Positions 24,172 through 32,642 of a DNA stretch of 64,000 nucleotides are shown piece after piece. Source of the DNA: Bacillota bacterium (GTDB lineage Bacteria; Bacillota; Clostridia; Tissierellales; Sedimentibacteraceae); assembly GCA_023453025.1 (NCBI GenBank), contig JAEXUD010000022.1:1-64000 (forward strand). Direction: 5' to 3'. The position numbers and the translations under genes are program-made. The notes under the pieces were generated by a model. It saw only the letters and a list, made by a program, of their open reading frames with translations. It searched no databases and had not been told where the DNA came from. Each line of letters begins with the position of its first letter. Position 1 is the first letter of the stretch.

Positions 24172-26013
24172 TCATTGAATGTTTTTAACATTTAATGCTC
24201 TGAAGGAGTTTAATATTGCAATTACAGCAACACCAACATCAGCAAAAACCGCTGCCCACATTGAAGCAAATCCGATTGCACTGAAAGCAAGAATTATTGC
24301 CTTTACAGAAATTGCAAATATTATGTTCTGATACGCTATTTTTAATGTCTTCTGTGAAATTTGCATTGCAGTTGCTATTTTTGAAGGCTCATCAGTCATA
24401 ATAACTATGTCTGCTGCTTCTATTGCAGCGTCTGAACCTAAGCCGCCCATTGCAATTCCTATATCCGCTCTGGCCAGAACAGGGGCATCATTAATTCCGT
24501 CACCTATAAATGCAAGCTTACCGGCTTCTGACTTTTGAGCAATCAATTCTTCTACCTTATGAACCTTATCAGCAGGCAGGAGCTCCGTATAGACCTTATC
24601 AACACCAATCATATCAGCAACCATCTCACCTGCTGCCTTAGTATCTCCTGTAAGCATAACAATTTGCTTTATATTTGCTTCTCTTAAACTTTTTATAGTC
24701 ACAGCCGCATCCTCTTTAATTTCATCAGCAATCAAAATATATCCGACATAGCTGTTGTCAACTGCCACATGAACCACAGTACCAACCGGCTCACCATCAT
24801 AATATGAAATATTATTTTCCTTCATAAGCTTTACGTTTCCGGCTAATACCTTTTTCCCTTCAATTACTGCTGAAACTCCCTGCCCTGATATTTCTTCGAC
24901 ATCTGAAATTTTACTGTTATCTATCTCTTTGTTGTATGCGCGTTTTAATGAACCTGAAATCGGATGGTTTGAATAACCTTCCGCATAGGCAGTCAGTTTT
25001 AACAGCTCCTGTTCAGAAATATCAGTTGCATGTATTTCTTGTACGTTAAAAACACCCTTTGTCAATGTGCCTGTTTTATCGAACACCACTATTTCAGTTT
25101 GAGCCAAAGCTTCCAAATAGTTGCTTCCTTTAACTAATATTCCCTTTTTAGAAGCACCTCCTATTCCTCCAAAAAAACTTAAGGGTACTGAAATAACAAG
25201 GGCGCAAGGACAAGACACTACCAAAAATGCCAATGCCCTGTAAATCCACTCACTGAATGTTGCTTCCTTAATTATCAGAGGCGGGATAACTGCAAGCATT
25301 GCTGCGATTATAACCACCACAGGTGTGTAATATCTTGCAAATTTAGTGATAAATTTTTCTGATTTAGATTTTTTGCTGCTGGCATTTTCAACCAAATCAA
25401 GTATTTTGTTCACTGTTGATTCTTCATATTCCTTAGTAACTTCTGCTGTTATAACACCGTTAATATTAATACATCCGCTCAGCAGCTCGCTTCCGACTGT
25501 TATTTCCCTTGGAACTGATTCACCCGTAAGTGCGGAGGTGTCAACCATTGATGTTCCTTCAGTGACTTTTGCATCCAAAGGAATTCTCTCTCCTGCCTTA
25601 ACAACAATTATGTCTCCAACCTTTACTTCATCAGGATCCGTCTTAATAAGCTCGTCTCCTCTTTTAACATTTGCATAATCAGGTCTGATGTCCATTAAGC
25701 CGGTAATAGATTTTCTGGACTGTCCCACCGCATATTCCTGAAAGGCTTCACCTACCTGATAAAACAGCATTACTGCAACGCCCTCCGGAGCTTCTCCTAT
25801 AAGAAACGCTCCTATGGATGCTATTGACATTAAAAAATTCTCGTCAAAAATGTTTCCTCTTGAAATATTTCTGCCAGCTCTTCTTACAACATCTCCCCCG
25901 GCTAATACAAAGCTCAATATGAATAATATCAAGCTTAACCATTCTATATTTACTGTCAATGCCAGAGCAAACAATGCAGCACTAACCATTAATCGCAAAA
26001 TAAGTTTTTTCAT
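24172..26013 (-). CDS. cadA: Cadmium/zinc P1B-type ATPase (lacks N-terminal HMA)
   Basis: This 613-residue heavy-metal exporter has the P1B signatures: SCPC (Cys268-Pro-Cys270), phosphorylated Asp312 in DKTGTLT, actuator TGES, the HP pair in SNHPIS, and GDGINDAP. The N-terminal metal-binding domain usually fused to CadA is missing, and the gene starts directly with membrane helices. The missing domain is a separate gene immediately upstream (26026-26247). CPC with this context suggests Zn/Cd/Pb rather than copper. AAGGAGCTGAA precedes the ATG. Confidence 0.94.
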   Translation of the reverse strand: MKKLILRLMVSAALFALALTVNIEWLSLILFILSFVLAGGDVVRRAGRNISRGNIFDENFLMSIASIGAFLIGEAPEGVAVMLFYQVGEAFQEYAVGQSRKSITGLMDIRPDYANVKRGDELIKTDPDEVKVGDIIVVKAGERIPLDAKVTEGTSMVDTSALTGESVPREITVGSELLSGCININGVITAEVTKEYEESTVNKILDLVENASSKKSKSEKFITKFARYYTPVVVIIAAMLAVIPPLIIKEATFSEWIYRALAFLVVSCPCALVISVPLSFFGGIGGASKKGILVKGSNYLEALAQTEIVVFDKTGTLTKGVFNVQEIHATDISEQELLKLTAYAEGYSNHPISGSLKRAYNKEIDNSKISDVEEISGQGVSAVIEGKKVLAGNVKLMKENNISYYDGEPVGTVVHVAVDNSYVGYILIADEIKEDAAVTIKSLREANIKQIVMLTGDTKAAGEMVADMIGVDKVYTELLPADKVHKVEELIAQKSEAGKLAFIGDGINDAPVLARADIGIAMGGLGSDAAIEAADIVIMTDEPSKIATAMQISQKTLKIAYQNIIFAISVKAIILAFSAIGFASMWAAVFADVGVAVIAILNSFRALNVKNIQ

Positions 26014-26025
26014 TTCAGCTCCTTG

Positions 26026-26247
26026 TTATGCTTTTTTAAATATTACATCAGGTTCATATTTATTTACTATTTTTTCTGCTGATATAATAATATCAGGCAT
26101 TTTTTCATCGCTGCCTTCTATCAGCAGCTTTGTAGTCATTAAATTAATCGATGCACTTTCAACACCATCCAGACTGTTTATTTCTCTTTCAATTTTAGCT
26201 GAACAATTTGCACAGTTCAAACCTTCCAGTATAAATTTCTTTTTCAT
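26026..26247 (-). CDS. Separate HMA metal-binding domain protein
   Basis: The 73-residue protein is a stand-alone heavy-metal-associated domain with the metal motif GLNCANCSAKIE and the ferredoxin-like ending VNKYEPDVIF. In relatives this domain is the N-terminus of CadA. I choose the ATG at 26247, 8 nt after GGAGG. It lies between the repressor and ATPase genes, so the three form one operon. It may deliver metal to the ATPase. Confidence 0.88.
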   Translation of the reverse strand: MKKKFILEGLNCANCSAKIEREINSLDGVESASINLMTTKLLIEGSDEKMPDIIISAEKIVNKYEPDVIFKKA

Positions 26248-26275
26248 TATCATGTCCTCCAAATCATAATTAAAA

Positions 26276-26647
26276 TTATTCCTGTATATATTTTTCTTTT
26301 ATATGTTCCATACCTGTTTCAAAAATGTCCCTTACGTGGTCATCTTTGAGAGAATAATAAACAACCTTGCCTTCTCTTCTGAATTTCACAAGATTTGCCT
26401 GTCTCAATGTTTTTAGCTGATGAGATATGGCAGATTTGCTCATATTTAATAAAACTGCTATATCGCATACGCACATTTCATTCTCGTCAAGTGCCCATAT
26501 AATTTTTACCCGGGTAGAATCACCTAGTATTTTAAAGAAATCAGACAAATCATATAAATCCTCTTCCTTTGGCATTCTTTGTCTTACTTCATCCACTACC
26601 TCAGCGTGAATTACATCACAATCGCAAAATATTTCTTCCTTTTCCAA
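26276..26647 (-). CDS. cadC: CadC-type ArsR/SmtB metal-responsive repressor
   Basis: The 123-residue winged-helix repressor carries the CadC-type metal site: Cys8 and Cys10 in FCDCDV, and Cys59 and Cys61 in EMCVCDIA. The helix-turn-helix is LLNMSKSAISHQLKTLRQAN. It should dissociate from DNA when Cd, Zn or Pb bind. The start is TTG, with AAGGTG upstream. Two TGAA-N6-TTCA-like operators lie in front (26665-26680 and 26700-26715). Confidence 0.93.
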   Translation of the reverse strand: MEKEEIFCDCDVIHAEVVDEVRQRMPKEEDLYDLSDFFKILGDSTRVKIIWALDENEMCVCDIAVLLNMSKSAISHQLKTLRQANLVKFRREGKVVYYSLKDDHVRDIFETGMEHIKEKYIQE

Positions 26648-26664
26648 TTCTTCACCTTCTTTTA

Positions 26665-26715
26665 GTTGAACAGTTGTTCAATTGATAAATTAATTATAGT
26701 TGAACAGTCACTCAA
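26665..26715 (-). promoter_or_regulatory. Two ArsR/SmtB-type operators
   Basis: TTGAACAGTTGTTCAA (26665-26680) fits the canonical TGAA-N6-TTCA exactly. TTGAACAGTCACTCAA (26700-26715) is a second, imperfect copy 35 bp away. They lie directly upstream of cadC, so CadC binding would autoregulate the operon. Confidence 0.8.
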
Positions 26716-26740
26716 TTGTCAATATAAATTTTATAAAATT

Positions 26741-26766
26741 AAAAAGAGCGCTTAGCGCCCTTTAAT
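26741..26766 (-). terminator. Terminator of the 26779-27081 gene
   Basis: On the minus strand, GGGCGCTAAGCGCTC forms a stem followed by TTTTTAATTTT. Confidence 0.8.
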
Positions 26767-26778
26767 TAAAATATATGA

Positions 26779-27081
26779 CTATGGTTGATCTGAATCCGTG
26801 CCATGAGAAAAATCTATTATTTCTGACTGCGAAAAAATTGCCCCGGTATCAGAAAATTCTACTATTTCATCATCCTCCGCACCTTCTCCTGCCGGCATTT
26901 CGTCTATACCGGGACTGGAGGTATCATCATCCGGATTATCAATTCCCTTACTTCCATTTTTATCAACAATCCAATATCTGCTGAAGGGCGATATTCTGCC
27001 CTGAGCCAAATTGTATTTCTCAATCAGCTTCTCATCTATTTTCAGCAATTCATTTTCCGTCTTTAAATATAATTCCTTCAC
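26779..27081 (-). CDS. Acidic hypothetical protein (100 aa)
   Basis: The first half begins VKELYLKTENELLKIDEKLI and continues to QGRISPFSRYWIVDKNG, a small folded segment. The second half is very acidic and rich in Asp, Glu, Gly, Ser and Pro. I place the start at GTG 27081, where GGAGGG lies 4 nt upstream; the frame runs up to 27159. It is a single gene between cadC and thioredoxin. I do not recognise it. Confidence 0.6.
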   Translation of the reverse strand: MKELYLKTENELLKIDEKLIEKYNLAQGRISPFSRYWIVDKNGSKGIDNPDDDTSSPGIDEMPAGEGAEDDEIVEFSDTGAIFSQSEIIDFSHGTDSDQP

Positions 27082-27278
27082 ATAACCCTCCATAAATTGA
27101 TTTAATACAATCTTATTATTACCAATAAATGAAAAATAATAAGCATTATCTGAGACCACTTAAAAAGTGAATCTTTTCTTATAAAAGTAAAAAAACTATA
27201 TTTTATAGTGACTTAATCACTGTTTATATATTTTTAAATGGTATAATCAAAACATAATAATAAAAAGGAGCTTGAGAT

Positions 27279-27587
27279 ATGAATACTATAAAAATAACAA
27301 AATCAAATTTTGAAGAGGAAGTTATAAAATCAGAAAAACCGGTGCTGTTAGATTTTTGGGCATCCTGGTGCATGCCGTGCAAAATGATTTCTCCTGTAGT
27401 GGATGAAATTGCCAAGGAAGTAAGTAATATAAAAGTAGGAAAAGTTAATATAGATGAACAGCCTGAACTTGCATCAGCCTTCAATGTAATGAGCATACCT
27501 ACATTAGCGGTTATGAAGGACGGCAAGATTATAAAAACGATGGTAGGAGTAAGACCGAAAGCTTCAATACTGAAAATGTTAGCATAA
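27279..27587 (+). CDS. trxA: Thioredoxin with CMPC active site
   Basis: The 102-residue protein is a thioredoxin: active site WASWCMPCKM (Cys31, Cys34), the cis-proline region MSIPTLAVM, and the expected length. Thioredoxins usually have CGPC; here the first central residue is Met, which should alter redox potential or partner choice. AAGGAGCTTGAGAT precedes the ATG, and TATAAT lies about 30 bp upstream. A separate thioredoxin reductase is not present in the window. Confidence 0.94.
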   Translation: MNTIKITKSNFEEEVIKSEKPVLLDFWASWCMPCKMISPVVDEIAKEVSNIKVGKVNIDEQPELASAFNVMSIPTLAVMKDGKIIKTMVGVRPKASILKMLA

Positions 27588-27616
27588 ACCTCAAAATTAA
27601 TTTCACTTATTAAAAT

Positions 27617-27643
27617 GAAAAAGGCAATATAATTGCCTTTTTC
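27617..27643. terminator. Bidirectional terminator, trxA and gamma-carbonic anhydrase
   Basis: GAAAAAGGCAAT and ATTGCCTTTTTC form a near-perfect palindrome between converging genes. A second 8-bp hairpin (TTGATGAC-AAA-GTCATCAA) lies at 27647-27665. Confidence 0.85.
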
Positions 27644-27691
27644 AGATTGATGACAAAGTCATCAAGATGGCAGGCTGTTGCCTTTTTGATT

Positions 27692-28240
27692 TTATACTAT
27701 TTTATCTCCATTATATTCTTCTCCGCCTGCTTCAGGCATATAACCGTATCTTTTAGTCCATAATGTTTTATATTTTACTGCCTGGGCATGTATTCGTCCC
27801 GTATCTTCCGAAAGCTGCTTAACAATTCTTCCCGGAACACCCACAACCATAGAGAACGGAGGTATAACATCATTTTCCTTAACCACTGCGCCTGCAGCTA
27901 TTATGCTTCCTCTGCCTATTACTGCTCCGCTTAAAACTATTGAGCCCATGCCTATCAAGCAATGATCCTCTACCCTGCAGCCGTGAAGTATCGCTCCATG
28001 TCCGACTGTTACATAATCACCTATAATTGTCTGGTTAACATCATCAACATGAAGCACTGCATTATCCTGAATATTTGAATATTTTCCAATTTTAATTACA
28101 TTAATATCAGCTCTGGCAACCACATTGTGCCATACACTGCTGTATTCTTCCATTATCAGGTTGCCAACCAGCTGGGAACCTTCTGCTATGAATGTTTTAT
28201 CATCTATAACAGGCAATTTTCCTTCAAAATCTATAATCAT
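27692..28240 (-). CDS. Gamma-class carbonic anhydrase-like hexapeptide protein
   Basis: The 182-residue protein is a left-handed beta-helix of hexapeptide repeats with the three zinc-binding histidines of the gamma-CA family: His64 (NAVLHVDD), His81 and His86 (VGHGAILHGC). It follows the PaaY/YrdA-like layout, with GVPGRIVKQLS after the helix. Catalytic activity is not certain, because many such proteins are inactive as anhydrases. GGGG precedes the ATG. Confidence 0.9.
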   Translation of the reverse strand: MIIDFEGKLPVIDDKTFIAEGSQLVGNLIMEEYSSVWHNVVARADINVIKIGKYSNIQDNAVLHVDDVNQTIIGDYVTVGHGAILHGCRVEDHCLIGMGSIVLSGAVIGRGSIIAAGAVVKENDVIPPFSMVVGVPGRIVKQLSEDTGRIHAQAVKYKTLWTKRYGYMPEAGGEEYNGDKIV

Positions 28241-28331
28241 AATAACCCCTCATGTAATATTTTCAGCAACTTATTATACCATACTTTACTCAAGTATCAA
28301 CCTCTATGTAAATATGATTTCAAATGTTCCA

Positions 28332-28598
28332 AATATTTCGTTATTATTCACAGTATTCATAACTTTAAAGAAAAATAAGAAAAATATATAGCGAACATTT
28401 GCAGGACACGATTATAATTCTTAGTAAATGTAGGTTAAAAATCCGTTAAGCAGCATGCACTGTTTGAGCGTCAGCGAGTTTGCAAGCTGTAGGATTTTTA
28501 TCCGCAATGAGCTTTAGAATTATTCGTGTCCGAAACCGTGAGCGGATATTTTTCTTGTTTTTCGCCTTGGCATTGACTGTGAATAGTAACAATATTTC
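28332..28598. mobile_element. Non-autonomous palindromic transposon (MITE-like), full copy with 8-bp TSD
   Basis: The element spans 28340-28590 (251 bp). Its ends are GTTATTATTCACAGT and, on the other strand, GTTACTATTCACAGT. The two halves are imperfect reverse complements almost to the centre, where GCAGCATGCACTG-type sequence occurs. It is flanked by AATATTTC at 28332-28339 and again at 28591-28598, a perfect 8-bp target duplication. It has no open frame of note. A short relative lies at 60323-60400 and an isolated end at 56728. Confidence 0.9.
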
Positions 28599-28665
28599 TT
28601 TATAAATACTTGAATGTCGGTCATATAAAATATATAATAGTAAAATAATAACAGGAGAAAATATA

Positions 28666-29340
28666 ATGAATGTATTTATATTAAAATTAATAGCTCTTAC
28701 TACAATGATAATCGATCACTACGGTGCTATATTTCAAAATGGTGTTACAGCATTCAGAATTATAGGTCGTCTTGCTTTCCCTATTTATTGTTTCTTGCTT
28801 GTAGAGGGATACTTTCACACAGCAGATGTGAAAAAATACGCCAAAAGATTGTTTGTATTTGCATTGATATCTGAAATACCATTTGATTTAGCTTTCTATA
28901 ATAATGTAGGATTTGTTCACCAAAATATATTTTTTACATTATTCATAGGACTGGCTGTAATTTATATATTAGATAATAAAATAGCTGCATATAATATCAG
29001 CAATACAGCTGCAGCAATAGCTTCTTTCACTGTAATAATAGCTTCTTTCATTGCAGCAATTGCTTTGTCTGTTGATTACAATGCTATTGGAATTGTCTAT
29101 ATTCTGACTTTCTATTTTACAAGAGACTACGACAGGCCTAAAAAATTTATAACAATAGGACTTATTATATTTTTTGTGAATTTATCATCCTACTGGGTTC
29201 AGCAATTTTCTTTACTGGCTCTTATTCCGATTTATTTTTACAATCAAGAGCTGGGACCAAAAAATAAAATTTTACAATTATCATTTTATGCTGTATATCC
29301 GTTGCATCTGATAATATTTTACTTTATTAAAACAATCTAA
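28666..29340 (+). CDS. TraX-family membrane protein
   Basis: The 224-residue protein has about eight hydrophobic segments and the TraX signature at the start (LKLIALTTMIIDHYGAIF, then FRIIGRLAFPIYCFLLVEGY). Residues such as DH and the GR-AFPI-F pattern are typical. TraX is an acyltransferase-like protein first found acetylating pilin, and chromosomal homologues have unknown substrates. It starts at ATG with AGGAGAAAATATA. Confidence 0.85.
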   Translation: MNVFILKLIALTTMIIDHYGAIFQNGVTAFRIIGRLAFPIYCFLLVEGYFHTADVKKYAKRLFVFALISEIPFDLAFYNNVGFVHQNIFFTLFIGLAVIYILDNKIAAYNISNTAAAIASFTVIIASFIAAIALSVDYNAIGIVYILTFYFTRDYDRPKKFITIGLIIFFVNLSSYWVQQFSLLALIPIYFYNQELGPKNKILQLSFYAVYPLHLIIFYFIKTI

Positions 29341-29397
29341 AATATGTGATACGTTAAAATTTGACAATTAGTTAAGACAAAATTAAAGAGGTTTAAA

Positions 29398-30747
29398 ATG
29401 CAAAAGTACGATATGTTAAAGGACAGCCCGGGAAAATCATTATTTTTCTTTGCCTTACCCATTATACTGGGGAATCTGTTTCAGCAATTTTATAATATGG
29501 CAGATTCAATTATAGTCGGAAGGTTTGTGGGAGAGGATGCTCTGGCGGCTGTCGGCGCATCATATTCATTGACTACGGTTTTTATTATGATTGCCATAGG
29601 CAGCGGAATGGGAGCTTCTGTATTGATATCCCAGTTCCTGGGTGCAAAAGAATATAAGAAGATGAAGACATCCGTGTATACTGCTTTATTTAGTTTTTTA
29701 GCTGTAAGCATCATAATGCTGGCAATTGGTATGATAATGAAGGAAAGATTCTTGCTTTTACTTAATACCCCTGCAAATATATTTTCTGATTCAGCATTGT
29801 ACCTGAAAATTTATTTTATAGGGCTGCCGTTTTTGTTTATGTACAATGTCTTATCTGCAATATTTAATGCGCTGGGCAAATCACACATACCCTTGTATCT
29901 TTTAATATTTTCATCAATATTAAATATAGCACTTGATTTATTCATGGTTGTAAAATTAAATATGGGAGTTGGGGGAGTTGCCATTGCAACTGTTATAGCT
30001 CAGGGGTTCTCGGCTGTAATCTCATTTAATATTTTAATCCGGTCATTGAGAAATTATGAAGTTTTATCAGAGCACAAGGTGGATTTATATGATATATCGA
30101 TGCTGAAAAAAATGGTTTACATTGCCATACCTTCCGTTTTGCAGCAATCAATCGTATCGATCGGGATGCTTCTTGTTCAGTCGGTTGTTAACTCCTTTGG
30201 CTCTTCTGTATTAGCAGGATACTCTGCCGGCATGAGAGTTGAATCTATATGTATAGTTCCCATGATTGCTACAGGAAATGCGATTTCAACCTTTACGGCA
30301 CAAAACCTTGGCGCGGGACAGGTAGACAGGGTACGAAAAGGCTATCGTGTCGCTTACGGTATTATTATAGCCTTTGCAATAGTAATCTGTATAACTATCA
30401 GCCTTTCCTACACTCAGATTATATCAGCCTTCTTGGATCCGGAAAGCGGAAAAGAAGCATTTATGGTGGGAAGCAGCTACTTGAAATTCATGAAATTTTT
30501 CTTTGTCCTTATAGGTTTTAAATCCATAACCGACGGTGTCTTACGAGGCTCAGGTGACATGGTAATATTTACTCTTGCCAATTTAATCAACCTTGGTATA
30601 AGAGTCTTTGTTGCATTTCGATTCGCTCCGTCCTGGGGTATTCAGGCGGTATGGTACGCAGTTCCAATGGGATGGGCTTCGAACTATCTGATTTCATTTT
30701 TGAGATACTTAACCGGAACCTGGGGCAGAAAGAAAATCATAAACTGA
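29398..30747 (+). CDS. MATE-family efflux transporter
   Basis: The 449-residue protein has twelve predicted helices and two similar halves. The family features are FFALPIILGNLFQQFYNMAD at the start and GGVAIATVIAQ mid-way. It resembles DinF/NorM-type sodium- or proton-coupled exporters of organic cations. The ribosome site is AAAGAGG. It converges with the DUF155 pair. Substrate unknown. Confidence 0.92.
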   Translation: MQKYDMLKDSPGKSLFFFALPIILGNLFQQFYNMADSIIVGRFVGEDALAAVGASYSLTTVFIMIAIGSGMGASVLISQFLGAKEYKKMKTSVYTALFSFLAVSIIMLAIGMIMKERFLLLLNTPANIFSDSALYLKIYFIGLPFLFMYNVLSAIFNALGKSHIPLYLLIFSSILNIALDLFMVVKLNMGVGGVAIATVIAQGFSAVISFNILIRSLRNYEVLSEHKVDLYDISMLKKMVYIAIPSVLQQSIVSIGMLLVQSVVNSFGSSVLAGYSAGMRVESICIVPMIATGNAISTFTAQNLGAGQVDRVRKGYRVAYGIIIAFAIVICITISLSYTQIISAFLDPESGKEAFMVGSSYLKFMKFFFVLIGFKSITDGVLRGSGDMVIFTLANLINLGIRVFVAFRFAPSWGIQAVWYAVPMGWASNYLISFLRYLTGTWGRKKIIN

Positions 30748-30813
30748 CTGAGGCCGTAATAAATGAAGGAGAATTCTTTTTGAACTCATATTCAAAGGAA
30801 CCCTCCGATATAT

Positions 30814-31626
30814 CTATATAAAATGCATTAACGGAAATATTGACAGAAGCAATATTTCAAACATCAGCAGCCTGCGTTCAGACTGGCCGCTTTTATAGCT
30901 GAAATATTCTTCTGTAATAGAATCAAGTACATCCGTCCTGCTCAGCATGGTTGCATATCTGTCGTCTAATTCGTAAAAAATACTCATATCGTCAAATATC
31001 TTTCTGTTTTCAATAGTTTTATTGAATTCAGACGGCCTGTCAAGCAGTCTCACGCTTTCTATGCTTCTGTATTTAAATCTTGTACACTGAGCAATTATAG
31101 ATACTACCTTTTGAGAATTAGCTCTTAGTCTTCCGATATTCAGATAGTTAATCAATTGCTCCGATTCATCCAGCACACGATTCAATTCTGTTTCAATTTT
31201 ATAAAGCTCTATGGATTTTGCCAGGACAGTTGCAGCAATATCAATCAAAATATCATTAAACATATATAACTCGTCCGAGTCTTCCCATAGTCTTACCAAT
31301 CCGTCCTTATCAACAGTCATAATGTGAGTTTCACTGAATTTTGATAAAAGATTATTATCCAGCTCCACATATATTTTTGCCAGGTATTCAAAAAAATATT
31401 GAATTTCATGATACTTGAAATTTACAAAGGTAATGCATCCGTATTTATACAGATACACTGATTTATTTCTCGTGCCATACATAAAAATTTTTTCAATTTC
31501 ATCGCTGCCTATTTTTATGTACTCCTTCCAGCCTGCTGCGTCCTTTTTTAAATTGAAATATGAGGCAACCTGAACTAACGGCAGTCTTTTTGCAGCTTTG
31601 AATGTATTAAACATTATTATACTCAT
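30814..31626 (-). CDS. RMD1/DUF155-type membrane protein, copy 2
   Basis: The 270-residue protein matches the DUF155 (RMD1/Sif2-like) layout: a cytosolic domain with KYGCITFVNF, a helical region ending RLLDRPSEFNK, a coiled segment FYELDDRYATMLSRTDVLDS and a C-terminal hydrophobic anchor. Some eukaryotic homologues are mitochondrial; bacterial function is unknown. It is separated by only 8 bp from its paralogue at 31635-32486, with which it shares LDxPxxxx, FxELxDRY and SxTxILxSI. AGAGGA precedes the ATG. Confidence 0.8.
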   Translation of the reverse strand: MSIIMFNTFKAAKRLPLVQVASYFNLKKDAAGWKEYIKIGSDEIEKIFMYGTRNKSVYLYKYGCITFVNFKYHEIQYFFEYLAKIYVELDNNLLSKFSETHIMTVDKDGLVRLWEDSDELYMFNDILIDIAATVLAKSIELYKIETELNRVLDESEQLINYLNIGRLRANSQKVVSIIAQCTRFKYRSIESVRLLDRPSEFNKTIENRKIFDDMSIFYELDDRYATMLSRTDVLDSITEEYFSYKSGQSERRLLMFEILLLSIFPLMHFI

Positions 31627-31634
31627 AGCATCCT

Positions 31635-32486
31635 CTACTTAAATAAATCAAGAGTCATTAAAATTACTTCCATAACAATTAATATTATTACTATCCATTC
31701 CAGTTTCAGACCTCGTATTGAGCTGCTGATGTCTGCAAGCCCGTCAACAATGCTTTTCAATATTTCAGTCTTGCTTTTTATTACCTCATACCTGTCATTT
31801 AATTCAAAAAATTCAGACATCCGTTCATAGAAATATGCAGCATCACTGTTAATCCATGTAATATCAGGCTTATCAAGAATCATTATGTATGCAATTGTAT
31901 TGTATTCATGACGCACTATCCTTGAAGTAGTTCTTGCAAGCTCTTTATTTCCAATATTTAATTTTCCCTTTTCAAGATTGTCAATTTTGCTTTCAATATT
32001 GTCAAGAATTTTTCCAAGCTGCTCCTCTATTCTTTCAAGCGCAACTGATTTTGCTATTATTATAGAAACAAGCTCCGGGTAGAATAATTCGCGGCTTGGT
32101 ATATCAACATATCTGTCGGTAAAGTCGATTTCCTCTCCCTCGGTTATATGAATTGCATAATCATCCTGGAACCTATTATAATTCTCAATATTAATTTCCG
32201 GTTTTATTTTTTTCAGATACTTCATAAATATTTCGGTATGCACATTGTTGGAATTAACCAATACTATACTGCCAAAAGAAAATACCAATATTTTTTCGTT
32301 CTCATCAGCCTTTTCTCCGATTATTCTCTCAAGCACACTGTCCTGAAGTATAAGTGGTTCCTCCCATGTATACTTTTTTTTAATACCGCATTCCCCGGCT
32401 ATTTTATTAAGGTCAATTTCATTAGTAACAGCATAGGTCTTAAATCTCAGATCATCCATATTATTCACCGCTCTTTTCAATATCAT
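31635..32486 (-). CDS. RMD1/DUF155-type membrane protein, copy 1
   Basis: The 283-residue protein is the upstream partner of a tandem DUF155 pair. It shows the family KILVFSFGSIVLVN, IAKSVALERIEEQL, LDKPDITWIN, FFELNDRYEVIKSKTEILKS motifs, and a C-terminal helix (IVIILIVMEVILMTL). An ATG nine codons downstream may be the true start. Two similar but diverged copies suggest a hetero-oligomer. Function is not known. Confidence 0.8.
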   Translation of the reverse strand: MILKRAVNNMDDLRFKTYAVTNEIDLNKIAGECGIKKKYTWEEPLILQDSVLERIIGEKADENEKILVFSFGSIVLVNSNNVHTEIFMKYLKKIKPEINIENYNRFQDDYAIHITEGEEIDFTDRYVDIPSRELFYPELVSIIIAKSVALERIEEQLGKILDNIESKIDNLEKGKLNIGNKELARTTSRIVRHEYNTIAYIMILDKPDITWINSDAAYFYERMSEFFELNDRYEVIKSKTEILKSIVDGLADISSSIRGLKLEWIVIILIVMEVILMTLDLFK

Positions 32487-32549
32487 ATGTATTTTTAACC
32501 ATATTAATCAACTTCTGCCTTATATTTTTTTTATATTATATCACAAAAT

Positions 32550-32572
32550 AAAAGCACTAATAAAGTGCTTTT
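32550..32572 (-). terminator. Terminator of the transporter-BKACE operon
   Basis: AAAAGCACT and AGTGCTTTT form a stem with an AATAA loop, 70 nt beyond the transporter stop codon on the minus strand. Confidence 0.75.
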
Positions 32573-32642
32573 AAATAAATATTGTTAATAACCTAATCAT
32601 AGTTACTATTTAAAAATAATTCCTCTGTATTATGATAAAGAA

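Noticed and set aside
24172..26247. Frameshift splitting HMA from the ATPase
   Set aside because: Both genes have their own start and strong ribosome site with a normal intergenic gap, so a true split is more likely.
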